Shown here: positions 63,888 through 64,000 of the stretch, in pieces | How the letters are laid out: each line of letters opens with the position of its first letter | Numbering within the stretch: the first letter of the stretch is position 1 | Source: Novosphingobium cyanobacteriorum | GTDB lineage: Bacteria > Pseudomonadota > Alphaproteobacteria > Sphingomonadales > Sphingomonadaceae | Direction: 5' to 3' | Assembly (NCBI RefSeq): GCF_029436685.1 | Contig: NZ_JAROCY010000009.1 | Location: 123,020-187,019 of the forward strand | DNA: 64,000 nt | The notes under the pieces: model-generated | What the model was told of the DNA's origin: nothing | The model's database searches: none | Seen by the model: the letters and a program-made list of their open reading frames with translations, nothing else | Program-made: the position numbers and the translations under genes

Positions 63888-64000
63888 TTCGAGTTTTTCG
63901 GCGGGGTGGCGCTGCGCGGGATCTACGACAACATGAAGACGGCGGTGACAGCGGTGTTCGCTGGCAAGGATCGGGCCTTCAACCGGCGCTTTCTGGTGAT
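63888..64000 (+). mobile_element. IS21-family transposase istA fragment at window edge
   Basis: In the frame of base 63888 the plus strand reads FEFFGGVALRGIYDNMKTAV then TAVFAGKDRAFNRRFLV to the window end. This is the internal DDE-region block of IstA of IS21 elements (FFGGVPxRGIYDNMKTAV...KDRxFNxRF). The istA N-terminus is absent: the frame has a stop at 63870-63872 and abuts receptor sequence. So this is a partial element joined at an internal point, not a clean insertion end. Confidence 0.75.

Overview
The window looks like GC-rich alphaproteobacterial DNA of the sphingomonad type (Novosphingobium, Sphingobium and relatives). The basis is four TonB-dependent receptor genes or remnants, HWE-kinase signalling, a polyvinyl-alcohol-dehydrogenase-like quinoprotein, a DUF2231/sorbosone-dehydrogenase pair, many oxygenases and SDRs, and a 'CTTCGACAGGCTCAG' intergenic repeat common in these genomes. 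I saw no rRNA, tRNA, CRISPR array, phage genes or replication origin. The only mobile-element sequence is an IS21-type istA fragment at the right edge. Genus and replicon are inferred, not shown.

Left part (1-10.3 kb): the 3' end of a membrane-anchored regulator; a serine-hydrolase-fold protein whose SxxK and YxN motifs are lost; a hotdog thioesterase coupled to a small upstream ORF; a second membrane-anchored winged-helix regulator divergent from a TonB receptor, with a perfect inverted repeat between them; a PQQ sugar dehydrogenase; a SnoaL-like protein; and an OruR-type AraC regulator. 10.3-27.2 kb: an apparent operon of a glutamine-synthetase-like ligase, a class I amidotransferase-like hydrolase and a P450 (a candidate gamma-glutamylation amine pathway). 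Then come bioA, a zinc alcohol dehydrogenase, a KatE-type catalase, a possible NepR-like small protein next to an HWE kinase, a solitary mreB, a haem-c/PQQ dehydrogenase, OsmC, a thioredoxin-reductase-like flavoprotein and two divergent SDRs sharing a 16-bp inverted repeat.

Central part (27.4-49.3 kb): the most striking region, a large glycoside-catabolism locus. It holds both subunits of a C-glycoside-deglycosidase-like enzyme, two other xylose-isomerase-like TIM barrels, a ThuA-like protein, a GPH-family sugar symporter, a type-B carboxylesterase, DoxX-like and SnoaL-like proteins, and two tandem TonB receptors. It also holds a Tat-exported small subunit plus GMC dehydrogenase (candidate glycoside 3-dehydrogenase) and a DHA2 transporter. 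Embedded in it, under a LysR regulator, are a flavin aromatic hydroxylase, a type I extradiol dioxygenase and an alpha/beta hydrolase. The simplest reading is uptake of an aryl glycoside, 3-oxidation of the sugar, beta-elimination of the aglycone, meta-cleavage of the aromatic part and isomerisation of the keto-sugar. This pathway is inference from gene content.

Right part (49.4-64 kb): a benzoylformate-decarboxylase-like enzyme divergent from a ketopantoate-reductase-like protein; a sorbosone dehydrogenase/DUF2231 pair; TetR, Rieske oxygenase and SDR; then a minus-strand cluster of TonB receptor, SnoaL-like protein, esterase, Baeyer-Villiger monooxygenase and zinc alcohol dehydrogenase. That set fits alcohol to ketone to lactone/ester to hydroxy-acid conversion. 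The TonB gene at its head has lost its signal peptide and plug at a junction with the internal part of an IS21 istA gene.
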